Source: Ophiosphaerella korrae (taxonomy: Eukaryota > Ascomycota > Dothideomycetes > Pleosporales > Phaeosphaeriaceae). From it: DNA of 64,000 nucleotides. Shown here one piece after another: positions 1-11,972 of the stretch (within the stretch, counting starts at the first letter, position 1; the number at the start of each line of letters is the position of its first letter). Position numbers and translations under genes: made by a program. Where the stretch lies: the NCBI GenBank assembly GCA_028456385.1, contig JALNQF010000113.1:62001-126000 (forward strand), written 5' to 3'. A model generated the notes under the pieces. The model worked only from the letters and a program-made list of their open reading frames with translations. It had not been told where the DNA came from and did no database searches.

Positions 1-2400
1 GGTGGCCAACGATGCAAAGCTCCTACCGAAAGTGAAGCCATTGAAAGTGGACGTACCTGGAGAATAAAGAATTGGGAAAGGTACGCTCATCAGCGCTCTA
101 CTAGATCAGCCCCTTGCAAGCGCTTCTGGTGGTGCGAGGGCTTGTACGGCATTTGTGACCTATATCTCCCACAAAGAGGGCACCGATGATCGCACCACAC
201 GGAGTGATGCTGTTATTCTTTTCTATAATGAGACATATATGAAAGTTTCTATTCAAGAGCAAATCATTCGATGGTCTGAAGGTCGTTCCAGCATCGATCC
301 ACACCATGCGAATCTTATCCATGGGAGTTCCAGCCCCGAGGATCAGGAAGACGAAAACATTACCAATTCAGATTGAACCGAAGATGCCAATCCACGGCGA
401 CGTGCAGCTGAAACTACAAAAGGATTCTTTGAAGTCATCTTCAATATCCGCGACGTATTGATGAAAGAAAAGCTCTATCTACAGCTCTATCAACCCGATA
501 TTGAGGGAGGTGGATTCTTCACTGTCTCTTGTGAACAGATCAAAAAACAACTTGCCCATCTCGACTCTGAGCTGACTATTCGAGACGAAGCATCTGTGCA
601 CATAAATATTTCTGATTCGCGTCTAAAGGATATAAGAAAAATAGTAGTGATGTTTTGGCCATTTGTTAAGTCCATGCGAATTCTCACTGGTTATACTTTT
701 GCGATATGGTCCAGTCGTTTACGATATGCCCAGTACATACAGTCTGTCCTCTAATGTCTCCAATCAATTCTTACTGATACAGGTTATGGGGATATAAGCC
801 ACCTTCGCGAAGCGATCATCAACAAATTTAGGAATGAGACAGACTTTGAAATGGTGGTGACGTCACTTTCCCGTTCCACTTGTTGTTCGTACCAGGTCCG
901 ATGTATGTTTCATTGTCTCAAACACTTTGGCACTCAAAGCTGATAATATGTTCAAGGAGCTACTAAGCTCTCACGATTCCGAAGAAAAAACCTCTGAAAT
1001 TCAGTAGGAACCATTTCTACATTTACCGTGACGCCTCGTGGAGCTTGAAGATTGTGAGAAAGAGTATATCAATGCGTGCGATTCTCGATATGAACTCTAT
1101 TGTGAGGCGCTTGCAGCCGTCATTCAGCAGGAAACGGCTGCCTCACATGAAATGTTACAGGCGAGGAAAATCAAATCATTTTCAGTTTCCGCCAAGACAT
1201 ACATGGAATAGGAGGGAAGGTCTAAATACAAGATTAAGGAGGATCCACACTTGAAAAGAAACGCTTGCAGCATTCTCAAACTACGGCAGTTTCTGTATCA
1301 GTTCCCCGCAGAAACTAACTACTAGGTATACTTCGACCACGTTCACGAGACCTTACCAAATTTGATCAACCTAGCGCAGCATGTCTTCAGTATATATATT
1401 GAAGATGATCTATATGCTAGGATGCGAACAGACCTACACTGGCAAATTCTACTACTCAGGGGAGACTTAGACGATGGTACGGAACAATACTTGATGCCAT
1501 TGTAAGTCCACCCTGGAATATAGAGGATAAAAAAGAGGTGCACAGCAACACTTTGACCCTAATACACAATAAATGTGACCAACCTGAGATATATTGGAAA
1601 AGGTTCGAAAGTATCCTCAGATCTAGGGGTATCCCATTGAGTGGAAGATACCGGGGCTGTAATCTTAACGATGATATACTGAAGCTTTACTAAAAATATG
1701 CTGTGAAGTGGCACAACGATCTGGACTTAAAAATACCCAAGCTGGTACAATTTATCCGCCAACGTGTCGTCGATTTCTTGGAACAAGTACGTTCCAGCAT
1801 CAATAAATCTTCTACCAGTGAGAGCCTGAAGAGGGAAGCAGGTATAAAACCAGACCATTCGTTCGCAGCGACCCAGACGGCCTGTGATATACTGGTAACA
1901 TATCTCAACAATTCATTGAAGGAAAACGGATTGCATTTCACAACAGAAGAAGATATTAAAAGTCTGGTAGTAGTAGTAGATATGAAACCCACATACGCAC
2001 AAGCTCGTTTAGTCCAATAAAGAAAGGGTGTCTGTCAGCGGACTCGTGAGAAAATAATACGATCCATCATGCCAGACGAAACGAAGCCTAATCAACTCTC
2101 AATATTTCCAATAGTCGCAAACATCCAACGCTAGATAATGGCTCGCCAATATGAAAAATAACGGGCTCAATGTGATCAATTCAGTTCAATGATATGTGGC
2201 GGTTTACGGCAATTTGCTCACGCCTCGGTGATCCTTCTTCTGAACGATACATATGCGACAGAACAGCACCAACAAGCGCGAGACGAATTGCGAGAGTGGC
2301 TTTCGGAATTCGAGGTTGACCCCGCGCATCTAAAAACTGATTTTCCAAAGAGAGAAGACACCCATTAGCAGGGGCTTGGGTAATCCCAACCACTGACTTA
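1..2400 (+). pseudogene. SLIP-GC-like large GTPase pseudogene (5' end outside window)
   Basis: Decayed copy of a fungal nuclear-GTPase SLIP-GC-like (dynamin-like) gene. At about 70-180 the reading gives GKGTLISALLD, then SASGGARACTAFVTY. This matches the intact gene at 49.2-52.9 kb, which reads GKSSLINSLLD then ASGSGTACTCAVTEY. Further matching pieces are WPFVKSMRI (near 655), a helical EKEYINACDSRYEL / IKSFSVSAKTYM stretch (1045-1205), and a long middle and C-terminal part from 1330 to 2370. The pieces lie in several frames and are cut by many stops (for example at 374, 752, 1252, 1691 and 2018). The switch region DLPGL seen in the live copy is not readable here. No single splice model restores it, so I call it dead. 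Family assignment is by comparison with the other copy and memory of the family; no database search was possible. Confidence 0.7.
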
Positions 2401-3353
2401 ATAGGGAATTCACGGATAACAAAAAACTGCCCGAGAAGAAGGGACTGCTAGCCAAGGTCAGACAAATGCCTGCAGTGATAGATCAACAAAACATTCTCAT
2501 ACATGGCGGCGCCCACCTTCTTGATCTTTATTCCGATATTCCTCCTCTAGGCATTCTGCGTTTGGCTGCAAGAGAGACATAGGCTCATGCGACATGGCGA
2601 CCACGATATAACATATGAACTCTTTCCTGGAGGGTGACAGTTCAATGAAAGTTCATAGCTTTTTAGGTTAAACCCTAGAATATATGATACCTAAACATTC
2701 TTGAAGGTGTGAATCGGAGTAGCCTTTCAAAACCCCCCCCCCCTTGAGCATCAAAGCATATGAGTTTCTCTGCTGTGGCTAATCCAGGTATACACCGCTA
2801 AACGAATGCAACCAGCATTGCAAAAGAAATATCATAATTCGTGATATGTAAAGTAATTTAATCATTAGGTGTCACACAACTATCTTGCTACCCAATTGTT
2901 ATAGGCAGATGTTTCAGGGTATTCGTTGCACCAGAAACAACTTGGTCCAGCCGCATGAGGCTAATGTCAGAGAGCAAGGAAGTTTGTTTCTTCGGCGGCA
3001 AGGGAAAATTACGCCGAAACTTTAATGATTTCTAAAGCAGATATTATTGAACTTTTGCGGCCTGACAATTACATTGTCTGTCGGATGCGGAGAGAGACGG
3101 ACAGGTCGCAGCACAGACCTCGTCATGGCTCGTCTCCACATGTTAGTATGTACCACCAACTCTCCGCAAACATGCCCCCCGCAATCAATCGTACATAACC
3201 ATGCGCTATGCAAGATAGCTGCTATGCGAATATTCTTTGATCCTTTTGATAACTGTATAATAATCTTCTCTTCTTAATCTACACGCCACTCGCTACTTCT
3301 TCCCTCCCCAACTCTCACCCGCCACCACCGCGGCCCTCAGGGCAGTCGCAGCC
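2401..3353. other. intergenic; EXO70 upstream region
   Basis: No credible gene. It contains a run of 11 C at 2733-2743 and AT-rich sequence to about 3050. A pyrimidine-rich stretch (about 3260-3340) runs into the EXO70 start and is the likely core promoter and 5' leader. Confidence 0.6.
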
Positions 3354-5276
3354 ATGGTAGGCCCACGTAAGGCGGCACTCGCGGAGGAGAGCGCTGAGGT
3401 CGAAGTCTTATTCTCGAATATGGATAAGATGAAGACGCTCACCAAAAAGATACAGGCCAGTGTGAACAGGCTGGACGCGAGTGGGAAAGCGGTCCAAGAT
3501 GCTATCAGCCCTATCTATGGCAATACGCAAAAACTCCAAATAGCCAATACCAATATCGACAAGGTTATTGAGGCAATTGAAAGGCTTCAGGCACCACGCG
3601 ATCAGACAGACCAAGAGGAGAGGATTATACGTGCAGGGCCTGGCAGAGGGGATCTGCGGGATTACATTGCGTCTCTCGACCGCACCGCCATTGCTCTCAC
3701 AGACCTCAAGCGCACAAACCTTCGTTCTAACGAGAAAGCTGTCGCCCAGCTCGCCGGGCTCCTTAAGCTTGGCAATAAGCAGTTAGAGGAAGTGTTTCGA
3801 GGAACACTGCAGGAAGTCTCACGGGAGAAGGTGCAACCTTTGGAATACGTTGCAAAGCGTAAGTTTACTATCCAGCTGTCTTATAGCTTTACTGACTCTT
3901 CAGAAAACCCATTCCCTGTCATGCCCCCAGACCAGCTCTCTACCCTACGCGCAATCAATGTCCACATATCCAAATCGTTTAGTCAACTATCACAAGGCGA
4001 AGTGTCTCAAAGCCCCACACATCGAATATATGCAGACGTACGGGGTGAGTATCTTGAGAGCTCGCTGACTAGCCTCGTGCAGGCCACCATCGCTACGGCG
4101 CGAAAGGTTCAGGCAGATGCCTTGTACAAGAAGGGAACAAATGGAATCGGCACCTATGTCGCGGCGATAGAAGGGATATTTATAGCCGAGTATGATAATA
4201 TCACGAACATCTTCCCACGAGAAGAATGGAGTTCGGTTTGTGAAGCTACATGCCAAGCTCCCCTAGGCGAGTTCAACAAGACATTGCGCGAATTGAACGG
4301 CCACATCCAGAAGAACCTGCTAACGGACTGCTTTTTGGGATACGAAATCTGTGGTATGGTTAGGGTTCTGTCAATACGGCTTCAAGACACGACAGGGGCC
4401 CTCAAGGGCCAGATTTATGACAGCGTTAAGCCTGTCCGGGAAACCTCAAAAATGTCCATGGGAAAGCTACTCGAGGACGTACGGTCGAAGACTCAAGGCC
4501 TGATTGCTTTGCCGATTGATGGTGGAGCAGTACCGATAACGACAGAGACGATGCGGCGCCTGCAGGAGATGACCAACTACTTGGAGCCGATTTCATCTAT
4601 TTTGGCATCATTAGGCGACGGTGGGTGGAACCAAGGGTCGGCGAACAACTCCTCTACAACTTTAGATGTCGGCCCTGACTCGTTGAAGTTGTTTGCGCAA
4701 TACGCGGCGGATACTGTCGATACGCTACTGCAGAACGTGGCAGGAAAGGCGAGGGTGCTGCTGAAGGGAAAAAATTTACAGGGCATCTTCATTGCAAACA
4801 ACGTTGCTATTGTCACGCGCACGATACGGTCCTCAGAGCTTGCCCCGCTCATGGAAGGCTACTCGAAGAAGCTCAACGACTGGCGCAAGCAAGGCACAGC
4901 CATGTACCTCGAAGCGTGGCGAGAGCCGTCTGGCCATCTGCTCGACGTACAATACACGAACCGCAGCAAGGAACGACCCCAGTCAGGCGGGCTGGACTCG
5001 GCGGCGATTGTCAAGGCGCTCAGCTCGAAAGACAAGGATGCCATCAAGGAGAAATTCAAGAACTTCAACACTAGCTTCGACGCGCTGGTAACGAGCCACA
5101 AAGGGTACGCAATGGAGCAGGAGGTGCGCGGCCAATTGAGCAAAGAAGTACAGAACATCATCGAGCCGCTGTACAACCGGTTCTACGACCGATATCGCGA
5201 GATCGACAAAGGGAAGGGCAAGTATGTCAAGTACGACAAGAGCGAGCTGGGCCGCGCACTGGCGAGCTTTTCTTGA
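3354..5276 (+). CDS. EXO70: Exocyst complex component Exo70
   Basis: Subunit of the octameric exocyst, which tethers secretory vesicles to the plasma membrane at sites of polarised growth; in the family the C-terminal rod binds PI(4,5)P2 and Rho GTPases. Model: join(3354..3858, 3904..5276), 625 residues, the normal size. The 45-nt intron is in frame and stop-free, but has GTAAGT, ACTGAC and TTCAG signals. Removing it gives the expected VAKQNPFPVMPP junction. The N-terminal 70 residues are coiled coil (EVEVLFSNMDKMKTLTKKIQ). The body includes the conserved TIATARKVQ and GTNGIGTY segments. The C-terminus has the typical lysine-rich KGKYVKYDKSELGRAL stretch. ATG 3354 follows a CT-rich leader and has GCC just before it. 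First gene of the + strand housekeeping block. Identity confident; intron very likely. Confidence 0.95.
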   Translation: MVGPRKAALAEESAEVEVLFSNMDKMKTLTKKIQASVNRLDASGKAVQDAISPIYGNTQKLQIANTNIDKVIEAIERLQAPRDQTDQEERIIRAGPGRGDLRDYIASLDRTAIALTDLKRTNLRSNEKAVAQLAGLLKLGNKQLEEVFRGTLQEVSREKVQPLEYVAKRKFTIQLSYSFTDSSENPFPVMPPDQLSTLRAINVHISKSFSQLSQGEVSQSPTHRIYADVRGEYLESSLTSLVQATIATARKVQADALYKKGTNGIGTYVAAIEGIFIAEYDNITNIFPREEWSSVCEATCQAPLGEFNKTLRELNGHIQKNLLTDCFLGYEICGMVRVLSIRLQDTTGALKGQIYDSVKPVRETSKMSMGKLLEDVRSKTQGLIALPIDGGAVPITTETMRRLQEMTNYLEPISSILASLGDGGWNQGSANNSSTTLDVGPDSLKLFAQYAADTVDTLLQNVAGKARVLLKGKNLQGIFIANNVAIVTRTIRSSELAPLMEGYSKKLNDWRKQGTAMYLEAWREPSGHLLDVQYTNRSKERPQSGGLDSAAIVKALSSKDKDAIKEKFKNFNTSFDALVTSHKGYAMEQEVRGQLSKEVQNIIEPLYNRFYDRYREIDKGKGKYVKYDKSELGRALASFS

Positions 5277-6195
5277 AAGGATAGCGACGGCGTTAGTTTT
5301 GGACTTTTCGCGCATAATACCCTCTGGATAGGAGTGCATGGGGATGCACTGTGCTGATTTGGCATTATACAAGCGTCTGCGTTGTGATTAGGTAGAATTA
5401 TTATTTTCAGCGGCCCACATTGCGGCAGATGTGGCCTACGGAGCGGCCACAGCTTAGAGGCATGCAAGACAACCGTGATGGCTGTCTCTACGACGTGTAT
5501 CAGACACGGTGTAGTGTAGGTAGTTAAGAAGGTCGACCCCGCCGTGCCTGGCGCAGAGGACGAGTTGCATGGTAGCCGTACACGTGACACCTTCCCGTCT
5601 GGGACGCGTAACGGTCATGGCTGCATGCCGACCCATAGGACCATCAGCACACGAATTTTGCTACAACCTCCACGCTGTCCTCTTCTGTTGCACCTCTTGC
5701 ACCCAGTGCGCAGCTTCTACGTGATCGTCCTGCAACAGCGCCCACCATCGGCCCGTGACATCAAAGTGCTGAGTAGCGGTCGCGAGGCGGAGGTTTTTGG
5801 TCTAGCGCCCATTTCTTGGACGTCGCCCTCCAATCCCTGCCCAGACCCCTTTCCTCCAGCAAGTCGAAGCGCACCACGACTTCCTTCCCAACACTGCACC
5901 TCTGCTCACTCCACGCCAGTCTTACCAGCAGTACCTGCACCTCTTCCAATCCATTGCTTTGGAGTGCATCCATCACTCGAGAGCATACCTACCGCTGACT
6001 GGTACGCTTTTCTCACCGAACGCCTCGTTTCACTATTTCTCCAGGTTTTGGCTCGGGTCGCGTCTGTCACCATATTGTTTGGGGCCACGGCCATCAGCAC
6101 CATTACGCATTGGACACTCCCGCTGACATTGCATGCCTCGAACAGGACCCTCTCACTCACCAAGCCTTATCTGCGTCTGCGGCTCTATTTACACC
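5277..6195. other. intergenic; EXO70 3' end and septin leader
   Basis: Nothing coding that I trust. The 5.6-6.2 kb part is C/T-rich on the + strand and leads into the septin start. A 219-codon open frame there (5544-6203) is proline/serine-rich low-complexity sequence without family features and overlaps the septin start, so I treat it as leader. Confidence 0.55.
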
Positions 6196-7870
6196 ATGGG
6201 TAAGGAGTCTTGCCCGCTTCACAATTCCGCTGCTGCACACAACCCCCGGCTCGCTAGGCGTCTCAGGCAAAACTGCAGCTGCAGCCACAGCCCGGCCGCC
6301 CAATGCATCTCTGACACTGCCTGGTCGAGCTACTCTGATTGGGGCGCGCCTCATCTCGCCACGACAAGGGGCTAACTTTTCCACCTAGAATCTCCCATCG
6401 CTCCCACGCGTGCCTCCCCATCGCCTCCTGCATCGTCAAACGGCCCCTACGCCATGGACGAAGCGCTCAGGTCCAACGGCCAACCACAAGCACCGCAGAC
6501 TGTGTCCGCGAAGAACCCCAAAGCTGCTGCCGCCATGGCCAACGATATGAACATTGTGCGCAGGAAGCTCACCGGCTACGTTGGTTTCGCAAATCTGCCC
6601 AATCAATGGCACCGCAAAAGTGTGCGCAAGGGTTTCAACTTCAACGTCATGGTTGTTGGTACGTGACATTCCTACACTACGGGTACCGTAGCAGCAGACT
6701 AGTAGCAGACTAACATTTGACACAGGCGAGTCGGGCCTTGGAAAGTCTACCCTAGTAAACACCCTGTTCAACACGTCGCTGTACCCACCCAAGGAGCGTA
6801 AACCCCCGAGCCTCGACATCTCCAAGACCGTCTCCGTCCAGTCCATCAGTGCTGATATCGAGGAGAACGGTGTGCGTCTGCGGTTGACCGTCGTCGACAC
6901 ACCCGGTTTTGGCGACTTCATCAACAATGATGAATCATGGGATCCCATTGTCAAGAACATTGAGCAGCGATTTGACGCATATCTAGAAGCGGAGAACAAG
7001 GTCAATCGCATGAACGTTGTAGACAACCGCATCCACGCTGTCGTGTACTTCATCCAGCCCACAGGCCACTCGCTGAAGCCTCTGGACATTGAGGTCATGA
7101 AAAAGCTCCACACCAAGGTCAACTTGATCCCCGTCATTGCCAAGGCCGACACTGTGACCGACGACGATCTTGACAACTACAAGAAGAGGGTAAGTGTATT
7201 CTAGCATTGCCTAATCTCTCACTAACGTGTCCAGATTCTTGCCGACATTAGCTATCACAAGATCCAGATCTTTGAGGGGCCACGCTACGAGCTTGATGAC
7301 GAGGAAACCATTGCCGAGAACCAAGAGATTATGAGCAAGGTTCCTTTCGCCGTTGTTGGCTCAAACTCAGAGGTCACCACACCAGACGGCCGCAAAGTTA
7401 GGGGCCGCCAGCTGCCCTGGGGTGTTGTTGAGGTTGACAATGAGGAGCACTGCGATTTCGTCAAGTTGCGACAGATGCTCATCCGCACCCACATGGAGGA
7501 GCTCAAGGAGAACACAAACAACGTACTCTACGAGAACTACCGGTCCGAGAAGCTTACCTCCATGGGTGTCCAGCAAGACTCAACCGTGTTCAAGGAGGTC
7601 AACCCTGCAGTCAAGCAGGAGGAGGAGCGCTCGTTGCACGAGCAGAAGCTCCAGAAGATGGAGATGGAAATGAAGATGGTGTTCCAGCAGAAGGTACAGG
7701 AGAAGGAGAGCAAGCTGCGACAGAGCGAAGAAGAGCTGTACGCACGGCACAAGGAGATGAAAGACCAGCTGGACCGCCAACGAGAGGAGCTCCAGGAGAA
7801 GAAGTCACGCATCGAATCAGGACGACCAATAGAGGAGAAGGGCAAAAGGAAGGGCTTCTCGCTCCGCTAA
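6196..7870 (+). CDS. aspB: Septin, Cdc3/AspB type
   Basis: GTP-binding septin that assembles into heteropolymers at septa, hyphal tips and branch points. Model: join(6196..6199, 6389..6658, 6726..7189, 7235..7870), 457 residues. Motifs: P-loop GESGLGKS at 92-99, switch DTPG at 149-152, G4 AKAD at 230-233, then the septin-unique region with PWGVVEVDN and a C-terminal coiled coil ([20 protein letters not shown] onward) ending KRKGFSLR, as in AspB. The start is unusual. A four-base first exon (ATG G) sits in a CACCATGG context and is followed by GTAAGG. The 189-nt intron ends CTAAC...CCACCTAG and opens the in-frame peptide [17 protein letters not shown] before the internal ATG at 6454. If that exon is not used, translation would begin at 6454 (434 residues). 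Identity is certain; the start is an inference. Confidence 0.95.
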
Positions 7871-8845
7871 GCACAGGCGGCGTAGCGGTTGGATCGTGCC
7901 TTGTCCCGATACGTTTTGGACGGCGTGCGCGGCACAAAAGCCTATTCTCGTTTCTCATCCCCCTCTTACCAGACCTTGTTTAATCTAATGCCGCTTGACG
8001 ATACCACTGGGTGCTATCGACAAAAAGGATAATACACACAGTGGTGCGATTTTGGGGATGAAGGACAGCGGTGTCATCTTTTGGTCGAGTTGTTCGAGTC
8101 GTTGATTGATACCAACATCTTTGCGCTCTCTTACGGTTTCCCTTACTTCTCTTCGCTTTTTTACTATTTAGTAGCTGGGCAGCTGTTCTTCGGGGGGGCA
8201 AAGCGAGGAGTGTGGGGGACAGCTTCTTTTCATGTATTCTACACACCATCCTAGTAGCGAATTTCATTTGTGGGCAGCCAGAAGACCGGGTGAAGCTGTG
8301 CATGCAGTGACGGCGATGATGTTATATTTTTCGTAGATGTGCCGAACATGTTTGACTACAAGGATCGGCAGGGTGCCGCGTTGGGGGTGGCGCTAAGGGT
8401 GCAGCAGATGCGCGCCAATGTACAGGCATTTCGTCACCACCCAAACGCCTGATTTTCTGGTTTACGTGCCCACTACTGCGCACTGCATAGTTGTCTTCTA
8501 CCACCACTGCGCTGCTTTGTACTCTTGCCCTTGCACCTAGTCGAGCGCACCATCTGCAGACATCTGCTTCCGCCCAGACCTGTTATCCTCATCGGTAAGT
8601 AAAGTTCGCCGGTCACGCACTGCAGCATCACGAGCGGGTCCCGAGAGCCGCCCTGTCAAGACCAGATCCCAGCCACCGCTCTTGACAGATTGCACCTCCA
8701 CTCCCCGACAAGGCACCAAAGCGGTTGTGTGAAGCTTCGGGATTTCTTATATCGCTCATTGAGAGCTTCATCTTTATCTTCAGAGCCTGACTGACAGTGC
8801 AAGCTGCCGATTACGCAGCCCACACGACAGCTGCGAATTCCCACA
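7871..8845. other. intergenic; POM33 upstream region
   Basis: Septin 3' end followed by a promoter-like stretch. The last 400 bases are C/A/T-rich with few G on the + strand, as in fungal 5' leaders. No gene seen. Confidence 0.5.
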
Positions 8846-9759
8846 ATGGCCCCTCCACCGCCTTCCAGTCTGCCGCTAGGCCAGCGCCTGGCAGCACTCG
8901 CGCAGACCCTCCAATTTGCCTGGTTCGCCGGACACGTTACGCTCCTGCTTGCTACTCTGCGATACGGCCTGAGCTATATTACCTTCAACTACTACTCGCG
9001 ATGGGCAACTGTTTCCTACCGCATCGCTTTTCTCTCCGCCTGTGTCACATATGGCATAGTAGTCTACAAGGCGTATCGCGCGCGCATGAGATCGAACAAG
9101 CAAGGCAGTGTTCTTACCCTGGCCACAGATGAAAATGTTCAGTATTTGCGTAAGTTTTCTGTGACTTGAGCTCGCTTGGCTTTATACCTCCGCATAGGCA
9201 CAAGCTGATGTCATCTCTAGTCATGGCACTAATCTGGCTCTTCTCGCGCCAGATCCCGCTTGCCGTAACTCCTTTTGCCGTGTACTCAGTTTTCCACGTC
9301 GCTACCTATGTGCGCTCGAACCTGCTTCCTACCATCCAGCCCCCACCGGCGTCAGCAGCTGCTGGATCCAAGCCTCCAGCTTCGGGTGCCTCGGAAGCCA
9401 TCGGTAGGTTCGTCAAGGAGTACTATGATGGTTCTATGACTCTCGTTGCCTTGCTCGAGATTGCCCTCTGGTTCCGCGTGGTCGGCTCTGCTCTGCTCTT
9501 CCAGAAGGGCTCATGGATCCTCCTCGGAGTCTACACTATCTTCTTCCGCGCCCGCGTTGCGCAAAGCAGCTTCGTTCAGGACGCTATTTACCAAGTAACT
9601 GCCAGGATCGATGCTCAGATTGCCAACCAGAGCACCCCGCCAGCGGCTCGTCAGGGCTGGGGAACCTTCAAGAACATCGTTCGCCAGGCTGCTGATGCCA
9701 CCGATATTCGCAAGTACGTTGGTGGACAGCCCGGCGGCGCCCCCAAGAAGGCCCAGTAA
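8846..9759 (+). CDS. POM33: Pom33/Tts1 (TMEM33 family) nuclear-envelope/ER protein
   Basis: Integral membrane protein of the ER and nuclear envelope. The family (yeast Pom33/Per33, fission yeast Tts1, animal TMEM33) shapes ER tubules and helps distribute nuclear pores. Model: join(8846..9149, 9221..9759), 280 residues, the usual length; the 71-nt intron is GTAAGT...TCTCTAG. Hydrophobic segments lie near residues 22-45 (FAWFAGHVTLLLATLRYGL), 50-75, 100-125 (LLMALIWLFSRQIPLAVTPF) and 165-195. The C-terminal part carries a family-typical FFRARVAQSSFVQDAI helix and ends in a basic, lysine-rich tail. ATG 8846 lies in a good context (cacaATGGCC). It is transcribed in tandem with the septin. Confident family call; the yeast symbol is by orthology only. 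Confidence 0.9.
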
Positions 9760-11972
9760 GCGTCTTGATTAAACCCACATCATAAACCCATATCCGGCGA
9801 CAAGCGGTGAAATCTTCGTCGGTGATCTCACGGTACGATTCTTGACGGTTATGGAAGCCATGAAGAAACAAGGAATGTATTGGAGTGAAGTGGGTGAATG
9901 GGAAGCAGGCGGCGATCCACGAGTGATTGAGTACGACGGATATCCAAGATTTGAAAAAGAGTGATTATGTTTGTGCGAAGGATGATGTCAGCGTGGAGGA
10001 AACACGGAGTCTGTGCAGTGTATCTTTAGTCAATAGGTATTTGGAAGCAATAGAGAAGCATGGTGTTCCGTTGAACAAAATTGACTTTCTCTCCACGACA
10101 ACTGATCCTCGGCACTGCCCGCTTGAAAAGTGGACTGGTGATGCAACAACAACCACAACATAGCTATCCAAATTCGGTTGTGCCGGTCGACGCAGCATGT
10201 GCATGCGCCAGCCGCTCTTCAGCTGTGGCGTTTTTGTCTCATCTCCACTGACAAAGACACTTAGCACAACATAAACCAAAATAACTCAGCCAATACTCGA
10301 GGCCGGGCCGGGTAATACTCCGCCGCTCACGATGTTCTAGCCAATTTTTTTTAAATTTGGATCTGGCTTTGTAAACCCCTGGCTCAGATCTGGAGTCGTA
10401 GAAGCTAGTGAACGTGAGATGTTTTGGGCCTCAAGGGAGAGTTTGGTAAAGACTACCATAGGCCCGACGGAGTTGTGACATTTGACATTTGCACATGGAA
10501 GTCGATAATTCAGTATGCATGAATTGACAACCACGGTTTGGCTCAAGCATCCGTGCATTGTGCTGTGTGTTGTTCTCCCCCATCACATCGAGCAACGAGC
10601 ATATGAAAGCACGCACGTACACGCATATATCCGGACACCACCGAAGGGCAGAAGGGGAAAAAAAATGCACTCCCAGAGACTTCCTCTCCTGGCGAGTAAT
10701 ATCTGACTCCACCAGGCGCCATTGTAACGCCGCGCACAGGTACAGGCTGAAAGTCGACCAATATCTCGAGATCCACAGTAAGCGTGGTAGAAGAGACTGG
10801 GTTTTGCATGGCGATATATCGGCATCCACACCAAGCAGCGTTTCGGAAAGGCGCAAAGAGCCGAACACGCGCATGCATGGCCTCGGAGGAGGGAATAAAG
10901 TATCTACCTAGGCGGTGAGAATGAGTGCAGCAACGGGTTGTGTGGCGCATAGTATAATTCTGCATGATGCGTGTTTCCCACGCATACGTTTCCCCCCTCT
11001 ACATTTGCGTGAAAGCAGGCAAGCTCACTGCAACAAGTAGCTACCCGCAGCATGTTCATGCACGATGGTATTGAGCCTTTGACATAGTAGGTAGAGACTT
11101 GCTGCGGCGCCATTTAGCCCAAAGAAAAAAAGCCGATGAGCCCATAACCCGGGACGAGAGCAAAAACCGCATTACGAGGATCAAGCTTTTTCTTTTCGGC
11201 AACAAGGAAGTTCGATTGATTGCTGTGGGACATGGAAAGTCGCAGGCGCGCTGCTCGATTTGTGGATTTGCGCCGCCGATCTGGGGAGCTACACTCTGGA
11301 GTCTATAACGCGGGCATGAAGGCGTGCAGCAGCACAATTAACAGTACATCTGGTCTCGACCGCGTGTACATAACACGTTCTAGCCCTTGGTCGTCGGGGA
11401 TGGACGGGCATCAGGCCATGACCCTTTTTTTTCTCTCGGGCGGTGGTGCCCTTTGCTTTGGGGGACTCCACTACTGTGCTCGCTGGATGCAGCGGCGGTG
11501 TCTCATATTGCGCACAAACAGGACGACAGCACGCCATGGCCTTTGCGCGCGCTGCATAGCGTGACGCCCGCCAAGTTTGCAGCTGGGTGTTAGCGACTCC
11601 CTTGGTGGTGGGTGGTGGCACGGCAGGGGTAACGCTACGGGCAGAAGGCTAGGAGCTGGGCTAGTGAGGAACGTCAGCCGCTTCACCGTTTCGACCTTTT
11701 GGGGGGGTGGTAGATGGGGATTTGTGTATATAGGGTTGGGAGGCCGCTCTTGTTTTCGTGCTCTTCTCTCCTTGGCCTTACTTTTCCAGTCGACTGTTTG
11801 GTTTTAATATCTTTGTGGTTTGGAATATTGCGAAAGATAACGTCGACGTCACTCTGTGATTTGTGTGTGTGTGTGAATCAGAAAGCACATGAAAGTTGTT
11901 ACGACTTCGCTTTTTGGTTTGCGTTGTTGTTTGTTGGATTGAATCAGATCTACGCTTGAAATCCTTTCAAAC
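9760..11972. other. long intergenic stretch / probable long 5' leader
   Basis: About 2.2 kb with no recognisable gene, the longest gap inside the housekeeping block. It holds a (TG)7 tract at 11862-11875 and a CT/GT-rich leader directly before the cyclin-box gene. Open frames here are short and lack codon structure. A long regulated promoter or long 5' UTR is plausible but unproven. Confidence 0.5.

Noticed and set aside
4045..4082. possible second intron in EXO70 (GTGAGT...GTGCAG)
   Set aside because: 38 bases is too short and not a multiple of three. The sequence it would remove (EYLESSLTSLVQ) is normal in Exo70 and in frame.
5544..6203. 219-codon + strand frame before the septin gene
   Set aside because: C/T-rich leader sequence giving proline/serine/histidine low complexity; it overlaps the septin start and has no recognisable domain.
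6454..6456. ATG 6,454 as the septin start
   Set aside because: Kept only as the alternative: the upstream in-frame peptide and the good GTAAGG / CTAAC / CCTAG signals favour the four-base first exon at 6,196.
6436..7176. 246-codon frame on the - strand across the septin gene
   Set aside because: Shadow of the septin coding sequence; it spans septin introns and shows no protein family.
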